64,000 bases of DNA from Craspedostauros australis (Eukaryota; Bacillariophyta; Bacillariophyceae; Mastogloiales; Achnanthaceae): contig JAMXDE010000017.1 of the NCBI GenBank assembly GCA_026770025.1, forward strand, positions 1,380,190 to 1,444,189, in the 5' to 3' direction. A program made the position numbers and the translations under genes. Each line of letters starts with the position of its first letter. Within the stretch, counting starts at the first letter, position 1. The notes under the pieces are model-generated. The model worked only from the letters and a program-made list of their open reading frames with translations. It was not told where the DNA came from and ran no database searches. Shown one piece after another: positions 9,701 to 20,500 of this stretch.

Positions 9701-11277
9701 AAAGCTTGACGCCTCGGATTTCCGTCACACCGGAACACGTTCTCAGCTCTCAGGTGCTGTACTCTGCAAGGAAGAAGGGAACCTTCCATGGAATTGCCAC
9801 AGGCTACGATGGTGACAGGGTCGGTATCTTCTGTACTAAGGGCAACAGGAAGGTCCACGCTGACACCATGACCTATGCAGACAGCCAATCCGTATTCCCG
9901 CTTTCCCTCTATGAATATCTCAATGAAGACCTCAAGGATACCGAGGCCCCCAGCATCGCGATCGCTGATGGACAGTATTTCTACCCAGCTGACGATGGCG
10001 CATGGGCAGAGGAACTCAGCATGGATAGATCCACGAATCAGAGACCATCAACCTGCCACTTCTTCAGTTTGAGGAAGAACTGCATTCCTGTCATCCTCGC
10101 ACGAGCGAAGCAGACACAAAGTATCCAGAACCAGAGCGACCCCATCGCAGTGAACCTGGAACGGACACAGGCAGCACTCAAACAGGATCCTATCCCACCC
10201 ATCACCGAGGATGAGATAGTCAACGGCATCCCTGAAATCGATGATCGACAACCCTGCCTCAAGGAAGGAGAGACAGTCAATGGGAAATTCCTATCAGAGG
10301 TTCCAGAAGGGTACATCGATCAGGAACCCGCAGCAACCAGCGCAGCCAAGCCGAGGGAAACCACTGACACGGAAGCTGCAATTGCACAAGGAATTGTCAC
10401 CAGCTCACTGCCCATCCCCAGGCCATCAGTCCAACGCTCCCAACACACGTTGCCACCACCCAAGATCTTGACCGGTACTCAAGATAGGGGAGCCCACATT
10501 GACAAGTATAGACCACTCCAGAAGGCCCCAGATCCTTCCAACCAGAAGGACATGCCAGAGTCAGAATCTCTGGGCATCGAGGAGTCGGCACCCATCTACC
10601 GACCAGACAAGATCAACCCTACCAACAGGATCAGAGCAGTTCCCCGCACTGATCCCAGATCGGACCAAGCCACCCAAGACATTTCCGCCACCCCCCACTG
10701 TGGAGGAATGACTCACATCAATGAGATCCAACAGACCACCATCACCACAAGGCTCAACGAGGAACTGGAACGATTGGCGGACGAAGACAGCCAAGATCCC
10801 ATGTGTGAAGACATCGACGAACTTGATGCATGGAATGTGCATGCTGCTATCTTGGGCTGCAGCACGGTCAACGCTACGATTAGCTTTCTTGCTTCCAGTC
10901 AACTCACGTTGCGACGTGAGATGAAGGGGAGTAATAGAGCTAAACTAGCAGTTAGGCTAAAGAAGGATTTCCTGGAACACATGACTCGTTTTCCCACGAA
11001 TCGATCTGAACCACGTTTCGGACATAACCATGTTTGGAGCAGGCACAAGTCTTCGAAGAAACTCTTTGAAGTCCAGGACCCATGGAAAAAGGGTCCCAAT
11101 GACTGTGTCATCGGAACCCCTCCCCACCAAAAACTTGATGCCGATACAAGACTGCTGGATCCACGGTACAGTTCCACGTGGGAATACACGCAAGATGACC
11201 TTCGCCCAGCTTCCAACTTGATGGAGGGAAACTTTCCCCTGGTACTGGGGCTACGCAAACCCTACGCCCTTTTCTGA
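6739..11277 (+). CDS. Giant proline-rich ORF with decayed copia RNase H-like segment
   Basis: The frame is open from just after a TAA at 6736; the first ATG is at 6874 and gives 1467 residues. The N-terminal third is rich in Pro, Gly, His and Asn. It holds two diverged copies of a unit of about 160 residues (about 6745-7240 and 7585-8086, 846 bp apart), and the homology starts before the ATG, so the real start may be lost. Near residues 660-780 it aligns with the end of the copia RNase H seen elsewhere in this window: KRQDTVENPTHGSK against KRQTTVETATYGSE, then RDNKAM against GDNQSV, and HCSLAFHQIRECIAAG against HNALAYHRVRAAVA. The Glu after Gly-Ser is Lys here, and the first Asp of RNase H is not evident. 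No protease, integrase or RT is recognisable. The rest is acidic/Pro-rich linker plus an unrecognised C-terminal domain. It could be a domesticated retroelement gene or a decaying element. Confidence 0.6.
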   Translation, partial: LEPTIRNPTANTGANHGTDHPRHQDPGPYGNHDHTNDGPHGYPTRMENSHAYGNPFPAYPHSHPGGFPPIGIPAHMGYPPYGNVGYPTALRALMPVGIPQPGHPPRPPGHRNQATGHGANRRGPDPRVLGPDTHRGYHAFGYAPHQGGTHDDTPTPPAKLTKRHPNPNATSTGPNDDHNQHSITNKADGPTDSRGPDGRSRLFPNVNLATIGENDRRPPDTKAVTFASKTTTKDPGDPAGPRVTHSENSGNHPADNQNSWNHHGTMGYLPPYGMASNHGNGGREPANQNLTANAGMNHGTGPAHRQFPISYSMHGYNNEGYHGYPHNMGPPHAYGQPHTAYVQPHPEGFPPIGAPVHMGYVLNGSGDNRTALDVFAPIGNLQPGYPPRPTGYGHQAPDRGTHRGGSGPHIEAPGTCHGQHVPDYSHHQEANHGETPSASAKLAKREPILVPIRFTSDTVSFQVVSHQIRASETVIDTVSTEHRASSPMSGTGQQCLMPDENKIINLEMRDALMTFDVLPIMEDAKDLPPHDITPKQERNPPDHQGGHVCNIPRSCYLTKDLDGGDKTFNWSDHRDGQYDLSIATQDKNGLTPMHDDARTSPHAAPTIEEQPPGTGEPTRTTGSIEPMAHKPHEKEDPDPGPSYLLCSSGPPSYQQMDDGPEERGGNGRNRQEKRPPSTINARKDILWRINFHRTNRSKIKTICKRQDTVENPTHGSKLGPARSATKSKTGLQHTLVDLALPIDGPAIMMRDNKAMVLNTTAPPSPLKKKHCSLAFHQIRECIAAGIIVLCCIASINNTADMHTKPLSKNPFRHIASKTVLRNLIYEPGPHHEIVSPAKPRAKVTRAEDDPDLPTDRPEAQSYHSKRRTDTRNINVIQNQQARMDISPSSTTLQLTTTRQEPTPLERSRRRPPRPVTPIAIMLAESNRQAPPHFDVACETPDILVTTTDRNPSNGSGDNVRHQPVDASPTDPATEPSPLPDIDFSLTSESLTPRISVTPEHVLSSQVLYSARKKGTFHGIATGYDGDRVGIFCTKGNRKVHADTMTYADSQSVFPLSLYEYLNEDLKDTEAPSIAIADGQYFYPADDGAWAEELSMDRSTNQRPSTCHFFSLRKNCIPVILARAKQTQSIQNQSDPIAVNLERTQAALKQDPIPPITEDEIVNGIPEIDDRQPCLKEGETVNGKFLSEVPEGYIDQEPAATSAAKPRETTDTEAAIAQGIVTSSLPIPRPSVQRSQHTLPPPKILTGTQDRGAHIDKYRPLQKAPDPSNQKDMPESESLGIEESAPIYRPDKINPTNRIRAVPRTDPRSDQATQDISATPHCGGMTHINEIQQTTITTRLNEELERLADEDSQDPMCEDIDELDAWNVHAAILGCSTVNATISFLASSQLTLRREMKGSNRAKLAVRLKKDFLEHMTRFPTNRSEPRFGHNHVWSRHKSSKKLFEVQDPWKKGPNDCVIGTPPHQKLDADTRLLDPRYSSTWEYTQDDLRPASNLMEGNFPLVLGLRKPYALF

Positions 11278-11356
11278 CAGCAACCCAACAAAAGGGCCCC
11301 CTCCTGTGGTACTTGGGCTACGCAAACCCTACGACCCTTTTCCAGGGCAACCCACA
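11236..11356 (+). repeat. Two direct repeats at the end of the giant ORF
   Basis: A stretch with GGCTACGCAAACCCTACG appears twice, at about 11,249 and 11,310, within longer similar units (GTACT-GGGGCTACGC... and GTACT-TGGGCTACGC...). The first copy holds the stop codon of the ORF; the second is just downstream. Bases 11,357-11,443 show nothing recognisable. Confidence 0.6.
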
Positions 11357-11443
11357 CAGGGTGTCACACGAACAAGAATAATTGCACTAATCTCATAATC
11401 CGCACGTTTCTTCACCATCTACCAGTATTCTAATTGACTACTT

Positions 11444-13696
11444 GTGGAACAGAAGACTCTCGTCCGGATCGCTTGCCAGTCAAGCCTCTGCCTACAGCTA
11501 AAGAACAACCAACAAGACAACAGCCATTACGTTTGGGCTCTATTAGGCAAAGAGTACGAAATGGATGTGAAGATCATAGAACTCAGATTCCTCGGAAAGG
11601 AAGAGACCATGACCATCGAAGACATCCGCGAGACCATGAGCGCCACCTACGACGGCCGCAACATCAAAGGAGGCAACTCCAACCGCGGCGGCAACAACAG
11701 TAAGGAGGAGATGGCACTCGCAGCCATTGGGAGCTTCAAGGGCAACTGTCGCAACTGTGGCGCCTACGGCCATAAGAAGGCGGATTGTCGCTCCGCAGCC
11801 AAGAAGGGCAGCGGCAAGAACAAGTCGAAGGGCCAAGGCAACGGCGGAGGCAAACCCAAATTCAACGGGGAATGCAACTACTGCGGCAAGAAGGGGCACA
11901 GGATTGTGCAGTGCTTCAAGCTCAGGGCCGCCATGAAGGAGGCGGACTCCGCCAACGTCGCTACCGACGGAATGGATGGAGTCGACGACGTCGCACTCAC
12001 CGCATCAGACGATATGATGTGTGTGTTCATCAACGAAGACGCGAGCGAAGAAGAAAGTGTGATCAGCGAAAAACTCAACAAAATCACCAAATTCGCAAAC
12101 CAAGACAGAAATGTGACCACACAGGACCGTGTGTTTTCACACGATGACGACGTGATGATGGATGACATGGCGTTCGTCACGATCGACGTCGACGGAACCG
12201 CCAGCTTCGAGAGCGGAACATCCAACGCAGAAAGAGCATGGACTTCCGAAGATATGGCCAAGCACTCTCCACGAGAGTACGGTTACTACGGGCCCCCTAT
12301 CAACGACGAGGAGATGATCAAAGACGAGCTCTTTTCATCCGACGCAGAAGCCGAGGATCCCGACGAAGTGGTCACAGAGTACCACGAGGGAACGACAGAT
12401 GAGGAGGACGCAGATGTAACGGAGATGGCGATGACAGGAGTCGACAACGACAACATCGACCGCGCCATCAACGAACCGGTCTATAGTCTCCCATCCCGTC
12501 CAAGCGCACTCGACGACATGATCGAGCAATCATCGCGTCGCGACATGAACAACGGATGGTGTCCGTTGTGCCTCAAGCGCGGGCCTCTCTACGCATGGTG
12601 CGTGGACTGCCCGAACATACCCTTCTTCATCCAGCTCGCCAACGAGCCAAGAGGTGCCGTGCCTAGCAACGAAGGCGAAAGGATGGTGCGCAGAGAGGTG
12701 CTAGATGAGACGAGCGGATTATTATTCGTGACCGCCCGATGCTCGTTGAGCAACGTCCTTTCACCAAACGACGTCCGGTCCGAACTCTCCCTCATCTGCA
12801 TCGACGCAGTGCATGACATTGCAACCCTCAGACTGACGGGGGTGGAGCCACGCTCCCTGTACTACTTGATGCACCAAATCGGAGTGCGAGGCGCACTCGA
12901 CACCTGTGTTAATGCATACCGGATGAACGGAATGCTAGAGAGCGTTCGCCTCCAGCCAATCCAACAGGCGCTCATCGGAGCCATGAGCAGCATCGCATCG
13001 GAGCAGCTGATGTGGATGCACCACCCGAGCATCAACGGCATCCGTGAATATCGCACCCACTGCGAGTTAACACTGTACAGCAATGCCAACGGCCACGAAA
13101 TGGCAATGGTGATCGGCGACTTGGACAACGTCGATACGCGCAAGTCGACCATCGCACCCGACCGCCACGAGGCCAACACCTGGTTAGGAGATTCCGGCGC
13201 CTCCTGTCACCTCACGAACAACGACGAGGGTATGATCAACGTGCGCACAGCGAATCATTCCATCAAGGTAGGCAGCGGTCGATACCTCAGGGCAACCAAG
13301 GTGGGGGACAAGCGGATGAAGGTCATGCAGAAGAATGGCGATACCGCAATCATCCTCCTCAAGTCGGTGAAGTACGTGCCTGAGCTATGGGTCAACCTCT
13401 TGAGCATCAACAAGGCTCTCGAAAACGGTTTCGATATTAGCAACCGAGGTGTGATCATGTCCCTGGAGAAGAAGGGACAACGCATTCGCTTCGATCGCAT
13501 CATGGCGACGCACAGCGGATTTGTGAGTGGCGTGAACATGATAGCCGCTCCTGCACACGACGATCAAGCCAACGTCGGAGTGTCGACGAAGAAACCGATC
13601 GACATCAACAAAATCCATAAAATGTTAGGCCATGTTGACACTTACACCATCTCTCGCACTGCGGGACGATACGGATGGAATGTCACAGGAAGCTGA
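11444..13696 (+). pseudogene. copia element C: gag C-terminus and protease, 5' truncated, frameshifted at its end
   Basis: The frame begins with a GTG at 11,444; the first ATG is at 11,561, and recognisable gag starts only near ALLGKEYEMDVK (about 11,543), so the gag N-terminus is missing. It has two CCHC zinc knuckles, CRNCGAYGHKKADC (about 11,747) and CNYCGKKGHRIVQC (about 11,873). A long acidic linker follows, then a protease with WLGDSGASCHLTNN (about 13,180). The HHCC module begins with HKMLGH (about 13,618) but the frame stops at 13,696, after only the two histidines. The two cysteines are in the next frame (see 13,675-16,710), so a one-base indel separates Gag-Pro from the rest of Pol. 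Related decayed copies lie on the minus strand at 22,056-23,105 and 31,609-35,312. Confidence 0.85.
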
Positions 13697-16600
13697 ACGC
13701 TTGTGTGGATTGCGCGATCGGCAAATCGCGACAACGGGGATTGACGAAGACTCTACAGCCGAGAGCAAAGAAAGTTGGAGAGCGACTGTTCATGGACACA
13801 TCGAGTGTTCAGACGTACAGTTTCGGCCGAGGCAAATACTGGCTTCTGATCATCGACGATTACAGTGATTACTGCTGGAGTTTCTTTGTGAGAGAAAAGA
13901 GTGACGTCGGATCCAAGATGGTGGGGTTATTACGGTGGCTTCAGGCGAATCAGGAAGTGAGCGTGAAAAATGTGAGGTGCGACAACGCGGGAGAAAATTA
14001 CTCAACGGAGAAGCAACTACTTAACGCTGGGTTCGGACCGACTTTCGAGTACACCGCCGCGGCCACTCCCCAACAAAATGGTCGCGTGGAGCGAAAATTC
14101 GCGGTACTATACGGAAAGGTGAGGGCCATGCTAAACCAGACGCATCTGCCGAAGAGCTCTCGAAGTAAGCTGTGGGCAGAAGCAGCTCGCACAGCCACGC
14201 AATTGGAGAACATCATCGGAACAAAGACAAGAGAACCAGCTTGCATCCTATTCAACGAGCAGATCCCCACCTACGTAGATGGACTGCGTACATTCGGGGA
14301 AATAGGGATGGTCCACATCGGAGGACGAACGATCAAAGCGAAGCTGGATAGCAGATCCAAACCGGCTATGTTCGTCGGATACGGCCAGTCGCATGCTAGT
14401 GGTGTGTACCGGATGCTGAATCTAACTACAACGAGAATCCTAATCACAAGAGACGTGACATGGATGAACCAGTCATATGGGCAGTTCAAGGGTATTGCGA
14501 ACGCCAACAGGTCAGTACTGATAGACCTGGAAGATGACGACTCTACATCGGAGATACCTTCCCCGAATAATAGAGTAACTTGGGAGCGACGTGAGGATAC
14601 CATCAAGGGAATGGAGACCGACGACGCAGATCAGAGCAGAGGAGCCGGAATTGATGTAGATACAGAAGACGCTGCTCAAGGGCAAGATGACTTGCTCCCC
14701 ACCCAAGGGGATGACGATTCGTACGATGATAACGACGATGAATCCGGAAGGGACAACGAGAAGAGACCACACGATCAAGACGAGGTCCCAGTCGCAACAC
14801 CTGTTAGAAGCATGCCAAGGATGCTGAAGGCTCTCGCAGGGTTCAACAATTCACCCATTCCAATGGAGGAACGAGACCTAGGATCCAGTGGAGAGTCAGA
14901 ATCAGATGAAGGAGAGAATGAGACTACTCCAACAACGACTACCACACCATTGGCAACAGGAGGACAGAATTTCCACACGAATTGGTCAACATTCAACAGA
15001 GACGTCGCAGGTATGATGATAGATACTACTCATGGTAAGATGAGACTCGATGACTTCATCACTGCGAGCCAAGGATTGGATCAACAATCACTCGAAGAGG
15101 GGTACGAGCAAGCTAATGTCGCAATGATGCTAGACCCAACCACCTTCGAAGAATGCTGGGATCATGCGGATCCCGAGAAGAGAGTGAAGTGGCGGGAGGC
15201 CATCAACAAGGAGTTCAACGATATGGCCAGAAGAGAAGTATGGGAGAAGATCAAGATGAACCAAATGCCGAAGGATCGGCGATGCGTGAAGACCAAATGG
15301 GTGTTCAAGGAGAAGAGGAACGGTGTGTTCCGTGCAAGACTCGTCGCATGCGGATACTCGCAGATTGCAGGGGTTGACTTCTCAGCACACCACGCACCAG
15401 TGATACACGACGCAACCTACCGCGTCATGCTCACAATGAAGACGTTGTTACACTTGGACAGCATCATTATCGACTTTGAGACAGCATTCTTACATGGAGA
15501 GCTCGAGGAGGAGATCTACATGCGATGCCCCAAGGGTATGAAGCATGAAGCCGACGAATGCCTGCTACTCAAGAAGACGATTTATGGACTCGTGCAGAGT
15601 GCCAGACAATGGAACAAGAAGCTGGTCGACATCCTACTCAAATTGGGGTTTAGACAGAGCGCTGTGGATCCATGCCTTCTGATTCGGAATCAGGAAGGGA
15701 GCCTACTGCTGATCGGAACCTACGTTGACGATTGCTTATGCATCGGAGAGGAACAGGAACTGAAGAAGCTAGTGAGGGATATCAAGGCAGAGCGGTTCGG
15801 AATCAAGGTGGAAGAGGATCTCGAAGACTATCTCAGTTGCAAGATCATATTCAACCACGATCATACGAACTGCTGGGTGAACCAACCGCACATCATCAAG
15901 AACATCACCGATACATTCAAGGACGACGTGATGAAGCTACAGCGGTACGGTACACCAGGGACACCAGGGCAGGGCATCCAAAGGGACAGTGACTCGCCCA
16001 AGGTGGACAAGGAACGGCACAGCAGGTACCGAAGTGGAGTAGGTATGCTGCTATACTTGGTGAAACACTCCCGGCCCGACATCGCCAACGCAGTACGTGA
16101 ACTGACCAAGGTGTTGGATGGACCAACAGCCATAGCATACAAGGAAATGCTAAGGGTCATGAAGTTCGTGTCGGACACGAGAGAATATGGATTGAGGGTG
16201 AAGCCGGATCCATTGGAGAACGATGCATGGAAGATTGTTGTATACACCGACAGCGAGTTCGCTGGCGACAAGGACAACCGCATCAGCGTAGGAGGACACA
16301 TCGTGCTACTACAAGGAGTGCCAATCATCTGGAGATCGAAGGCACAACGCAGCGTGACACTGAGCTCAACGGAAGCAGAGTACGTTGCACTATCGGAGGC
16401 CGGAAAGGAGATCCGCTTCCTCACCCAACTGATGAGAGACATCGGGTTGGAGATGCACAGACCAGCAGACGTGATGGTTGACAACGTGGGAGCAATCTTC
16501 ATCGCTTCCAACCCATCCACATCGGCCCGAACCAGACACATCGACATACGACATCACTTCATTCGAGAACTGATTGCGAACAGAGAGGCTAGAGCCCGGT

Positions 16601-16710
16601 TCGTACGTTCAGAGGACAACATCGCAGACGGGTTCACCAAGAACACGAAGAAGGAGATCTACAACAGACACAAGGGCGATATCATCCAGCCAAGGTCAGC
16701 ATTAGACTAA
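13675..16710 (+). CDS. copia element C: integrase, reverse transcriptase and RNase H
   Basis: This frame of 1011 residues starts with the second half of the HHCC module (CVDCAIGKS). Its integrase has Asp 41 (FMDTSS), Asp 103 (RCDNAGE) and Glu 139 (GRVERK), with 35 residues between the last two. An acidic linker (about residues 285-430) rich in Asp, Glu and Thr follows. The RT has YVDD at residues 683-686. The RNase H shows YTDSEFAGD, SSTEAEYVAL, MVDNVGA and HIDIRHHF, so all its acidic residues are present. The domain order is copia-type. The frame overlaps the preceding Gag-Pro frame by 22 bp in the -1 direction. This could in principle be programmed frameshifting, but it falls inside a zinc-binding module, so a mutation is more likely. 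Stop at 16,710. Confidence 0.9.
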   Translation: MECHRKLNACVDCAIGKSRQRGLTKTLQPRAKKVGERLFMDTSSVQTYSFGRGKYWLLIIDDYSDYCWSFFVREKSDVGSKMVGLLRWLQANQEVSVKNVRCDNAGENYSTEKQLLNAGFGPTFEYTAAATPQQNGRVERKFAVLYGKVRAMLNQTHLPKSSRSKLWAEAARTATQLENIIGTKTREPACILFNEQIPTYVDGLRTFGEIGMVHIGGRTIKAKLDSRSKPAMFVGYGQSHASGVYRMLNLTTTRILITRDVTWMNQSYGQFKGIANANRSVLIDLEDDDSTSEIPSPNNRVTWERREDTIKGMETDDADQSRGAGIDVDTEDAAQGQDDLLPTQGDDDSYDDNDDESGRDNEKRPHDQDEVPVATPVRSMPRMLKALAGFNNSPIPMEERDLGSSGESESDEGENETTPTTTTTPLATGGQNFHTNWSTFNRDVAGMMIDTTHGKMRLDDFITASQGLDQQSLEEGYEQANVAMMLDPTTFEECWDHADPEKRVKWREAINKEFNDMARREVWEKIKMNQMPKDRRCVKTKWVFKEKRNGVFRARLVACGYSQIAGVDFSAHHAPVIHDATYRVMLTMKTLLHLDSIIIDFETAFLHGELEEEIYMRCPKGMKHEADECLLLKKTIYGLVQSARQWNKKLVDILLKLGFRQSAVDPCLLIRNQEGSLLLIGTYVDDCLCIGEEQELKKLVRDIKAERFGIKVEEDLEDYLSCKIIFNHDHTNCWVNQPHIIKNITDTFKDDVMKLQRYGTPGTPGQGIQRDSDSPKVDKERHSRYRSGVGMLLYLVKHSRPDIANAVRELTKVLDGPTAIAYKEMLRVMKFVSDTREYGLRVKPDPLENDAWKIVVYTDSEFAGDKDNRISVGGHIVLLQGVPIIWRSKAQRSVTLSSTEAEYVALSEAGKEIRFLTQLMRDIGLEMHRPADVMVDNVGAIFIASNPSTSARTRHIDIRHHFIRELIANREARARFVRSEDNIADGFTKNTKKEIYNRHKGDIIQPRSALD

Positions 16711-16833
16711 TGGAACGGAGAGTGGAATGGTGGTGATGAAGGGTAAGAGAGAGCAGAGTCAAGAACGATATATTGTCGATGCGACAATGGAAGGGTGTCA
16801 GGAATCGGGGGTACGCTTTTACCAAGATACCCA

Positions 16834-17527
16834 TGATTGCCGCACCTCCCAATAATATCTTCACAACTCGACGAGGTCAACTTTGTTGGTAACACTCGGA
16901 CCACCTTGCAGCCTGTCCCCCATCAACCCTCTGTTCATGAATGACATCAACATCAGTCATGTACCACCGCTGTAATGAGGGCGAACCTATGGATCGACCT
17001 CTAGGGATGTAATCGCACATGAGCCAAGACTATGAGCGAAACTGTCGATATGTATCAGACATGTCGACGCGCATCGACGGACAAGGGATCGCTTCTCTGA
17101 GAAAGCGAAACAGAGGCGATGCTCCTATCCGCTCAAGAGCACGAATGACGACGCGACATGCATTGAACATGACCGGTGAGTATGTGATGATGGCGCAGGT
17201 GGAATACTGAGGAACCGAAGGTCAAGTGGGATCGATCAGACTGAGACCCATGCTGAAGGTACCTGTGCGTCTATGAGAGATGCTGCTCGAATGTAGAAGA
17301 TGCAAATCACCATGATGATGCATGATGAACCTGCAGAAGAGAGCATGAGAGCAAGCTGATGAAGCAGATGAAAGCAACCATGAACAAGTGCATGATCATG
17401 GTGAACTGCTACAGATTACACTTGCTGCTGAACTGAAATTGGAGAGTCAAGGAGTTTGTTCTCACAGTTCTAAATTGGTACAGATTGATAACAGATTAAT
17501 CTACTACCTAACCCCGGATTTCCAACA
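16834..17527 (+). repeat. 3' LTR of copia element C
   Basis: About 694 bp from TGATTGCCGCACC to GGATTTCCAACA. Its two ends match two other places. One is the LTR of the decayed minus-strand relative (ATTGCCGCACCTCCCAA near 36,161-36,177 and GATTTCCAACA near 35,313). The other is an isolated minus-strand copy at 53,880-54,616. The middle is much less alike. The LTR ends exactly where the protease of the next element starts. Bases 16,711-16,833 are the 3' untranslated part; I see no clear polypurine tract there. Confidence 0.7.
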
Positions 17528-20500
17528 GTCCGGTACAGCTTCAACAAGCTTGTCAAGGACCACTCTGGCTCTCTCGTCGACAGCGGTGCCAATGGTGGCC
17601 TGGCTGGCGATGACGTCCTCGTTCTCTGCAAGACAGGACACACTGCCGACGTCAGTGGCATTGGTGACTCTGCCATCGCCAACCTCGACATCGGTACGGT
17701 TGCCGGTCTCATCCAGACCACCGAAGGGCCCATCATTGGTAAATTCCACCAATACGCGCTCTACGGAAAGGGCAAGACCATCCATTCATCCAACCAGCTT
17801 GGTGCCTTCGGAATGGATGTCAACGAACGCCCACGGAATCTCCCTGGAGGTCGCCAGACCATCATCACACCAGGAGGCCACATCATCCCACTGGCTGTCC
17901 GGCAAGGCCTGTCCTACATGGACATGGCCAAGCCCACCCGCTCCAAACTCGACAAGTATCCACATGTCGACTTCACCGCGGACGACGAATGGGACCCTTC
18001 TTCCCTCGACCAGGAGATGAACCTCGACGACGTCGACGATGATGACGCCGCAGCACTCCAGCGCCGCGAGAACAACTCTACCGTTCTCACGGCCTACACT
18101 GGTGCTCGCCAAGCCGACATCGCTGATAACCCGGGCAGCATCATTGCCACTCGCAAGCCTGCCGACTACGAGGCTCTCCGACCCCACTTCGGCTGGATAC
18201 CAGCTCGTCGCGTTCGCGACACTCTTCGGTGTACCTCTCAATGGTACCATACCGCCGAGCGCTTCTCCATGCGCAAGCATTTCAAGTCTCGGTTCCCAGC
18301 GGCCAACGTCGACCGTCTCCATGAGACGGTTGCGATGGATACGCTCTTCTCCGATACCCCTGCTCACAACGACGGGGTTCCCGGCCATGGCGGCTGCACC
18401 ATGCTTCAGGTGTACGTCGCCCTCGACTCTCGGTTCACGGCCGGCTTTCCCATGCCATCCGAGAGCCGCATCTCCGACACTCTCCGTGACTTCATCCGTC
18501 GCCATGGGGCTCCTGATCTACTGATGTCCGACAACGCTAAGGCGCAGATCGGTAACAAGGTCATGGAGATCCTCCGGCAGTATCACATCCGTGATCACCA
18601 GAGTGAGCCAGAACATCAACACCAGAACGGCGCGGAACGCCGGATCCAGGATATCAAACGCACAACCAACGGTGTGATGGATCGCACGGGTACTCCCGAC
18701 CGCTTCTGGCTGATCTGCACGCTCTATGTGGTTGATCTCTTTAACCACATCGCGCAGGTCACCGCTGGCTCCATCACCCCCCTTCAAGCCGCCTTCGGAC
18801 AGCGACCGGACATCTCCAAGTTCCTGTCCTACCGATGGTGGCAGCCTGTCTACTACCGAGTTGACAATCCCACCTTCCCCAGCCAGTCCAAGGAGCGCAG
18901 TGGGCGCTGGGCCGGTCCCTGCCTGCACAAAGGCGATGATCTTACCTTCTGGGTCCTCGACGACGAGACCCAGCGACTTCTTCCTCGGTCTGCCATCCGA
19001 CCTGCCGACGACTCTGCCACCCGCAATCTTCGTGCGGACTTCCCCTTCCCCATTGTTGGGGAGGACGATGGCTCTGATGCCATGAATGTGGCGAATGGGG
19101 AGCCAGACGACGACATCTCCGTCCCTCCTGACTCCGACCCCATCGTACACTCCCTCGCCGATTCCATCCTGGCTGACCGCCGCGGCACAGACCCTGAAAC
19201 AGTGGGGAATGCCAAGGTCCACATCCCGAAGTTCTCTCCCGAGGATCTTGTTGGGATGACCTTCATCCACGAGAAGGATGGCCAGCAAGTCAAAGCGGAG
19301 GTGGTGCAAAAGGTCAATGACCTTGACGCAGCCAACCACCAACGCATCAAGATGCTACTTGCACTGGCTGATGGGGAGACGCATGACCTCATCTCCTACG
19401 TTGAGCTCGCCGACATCATCGAACGGCAACAGGAGCACAACAACGACCCCGACGCCAAGTGGGAGTTCGACTCCATCATCGGGCACGAGGGTCCCCTCTC
19501 ATCTTCCTCTCCCTCCTACAAGGGATCGACCTTCAACTTCATCGTCAAATGGGGAGACGGCTCCACCTCCACTGAACCCCTCTCCATCATGATTCAGGAT
19601 GATCCTGTCTCTTGCGCTGCCTACGGCCGCTGCCACGAGCTGCTCGACGAGCCTGGCTGGAAGCGCCTCAAGCGCCTCGCCATCCGCACCAATCGTCTCG
19701 AGCGCCAGGTCCACAAATCCAAGACCTTCAACCACGCTCCCACCTTCCAGTTCGGCGTCCAAGTCCCCCGCAATCACAAAGAAGCGCTGCGACTCGACGA
19801 TAAGAACGGCAACACTCTCTGGGCCGATGCCGAGAAGAAGGAGATGGACCAACTCTTCGGGTACCATACCTTCAAGTCTCTTGGCAAAGGCGCCCCAGTC
19901 CCCTCCGGCTTCCAGAAGATCCGCCTCCAATGGGTCTATGCTGTGAAACACGACCTCCGCCACAAGGCGCGCTGCGTTGCTGGTGGTCATCTCACCGACC
20001 CCTGCAAGGATGCATCCTATGCAGGTGTGGTCAGTCTTCGCTCTCTCCGCCTCTCCCTCCTCGCCGGCGAACTCAACGGCATTCCAACATGGGTTGGAGA
20101 CATCGGCAATGCGTATCTTGAGGCCTTCACTCAAGAACGCATCTGCTTCATCGCTGGCGACGAATTCAGTGACTTCGCTGGTCATACCATGCAGATAGTC
20201 AAGGCACTCTACGGCCTGCGCACATCGGGCGCCCGATTCCATGAGGCTCTCGCCAACACCCTTCGCGACATGGGTTTCCTCCAGTGCCGCTCCGATCCTG
20301 ACGTCTGGATGCGTGACGCCAACTCCCATTGGGAGTACGTCTGCGTCTACGTTGATGATCTCACCGCGACGATGGCCGACCCCAAGGCCTTCTTCGACAT
20401 CCTCTCTTCGAAGTACGGGTACCAGCTCAAGGGAGTTGGTCCTATCAAGTACCATCTCGGTGCTGACTTCGGCCGTGATCCCGACGGCACTCTCAAGCTC

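Noticed and set aside
17490-17530. Intron end (CTAAC ... CCAACAG) before the protease of element D
   Set aside because: The same sequence is the end of the element C LTR in two other copies, so this is an LTR border and not a splice site.
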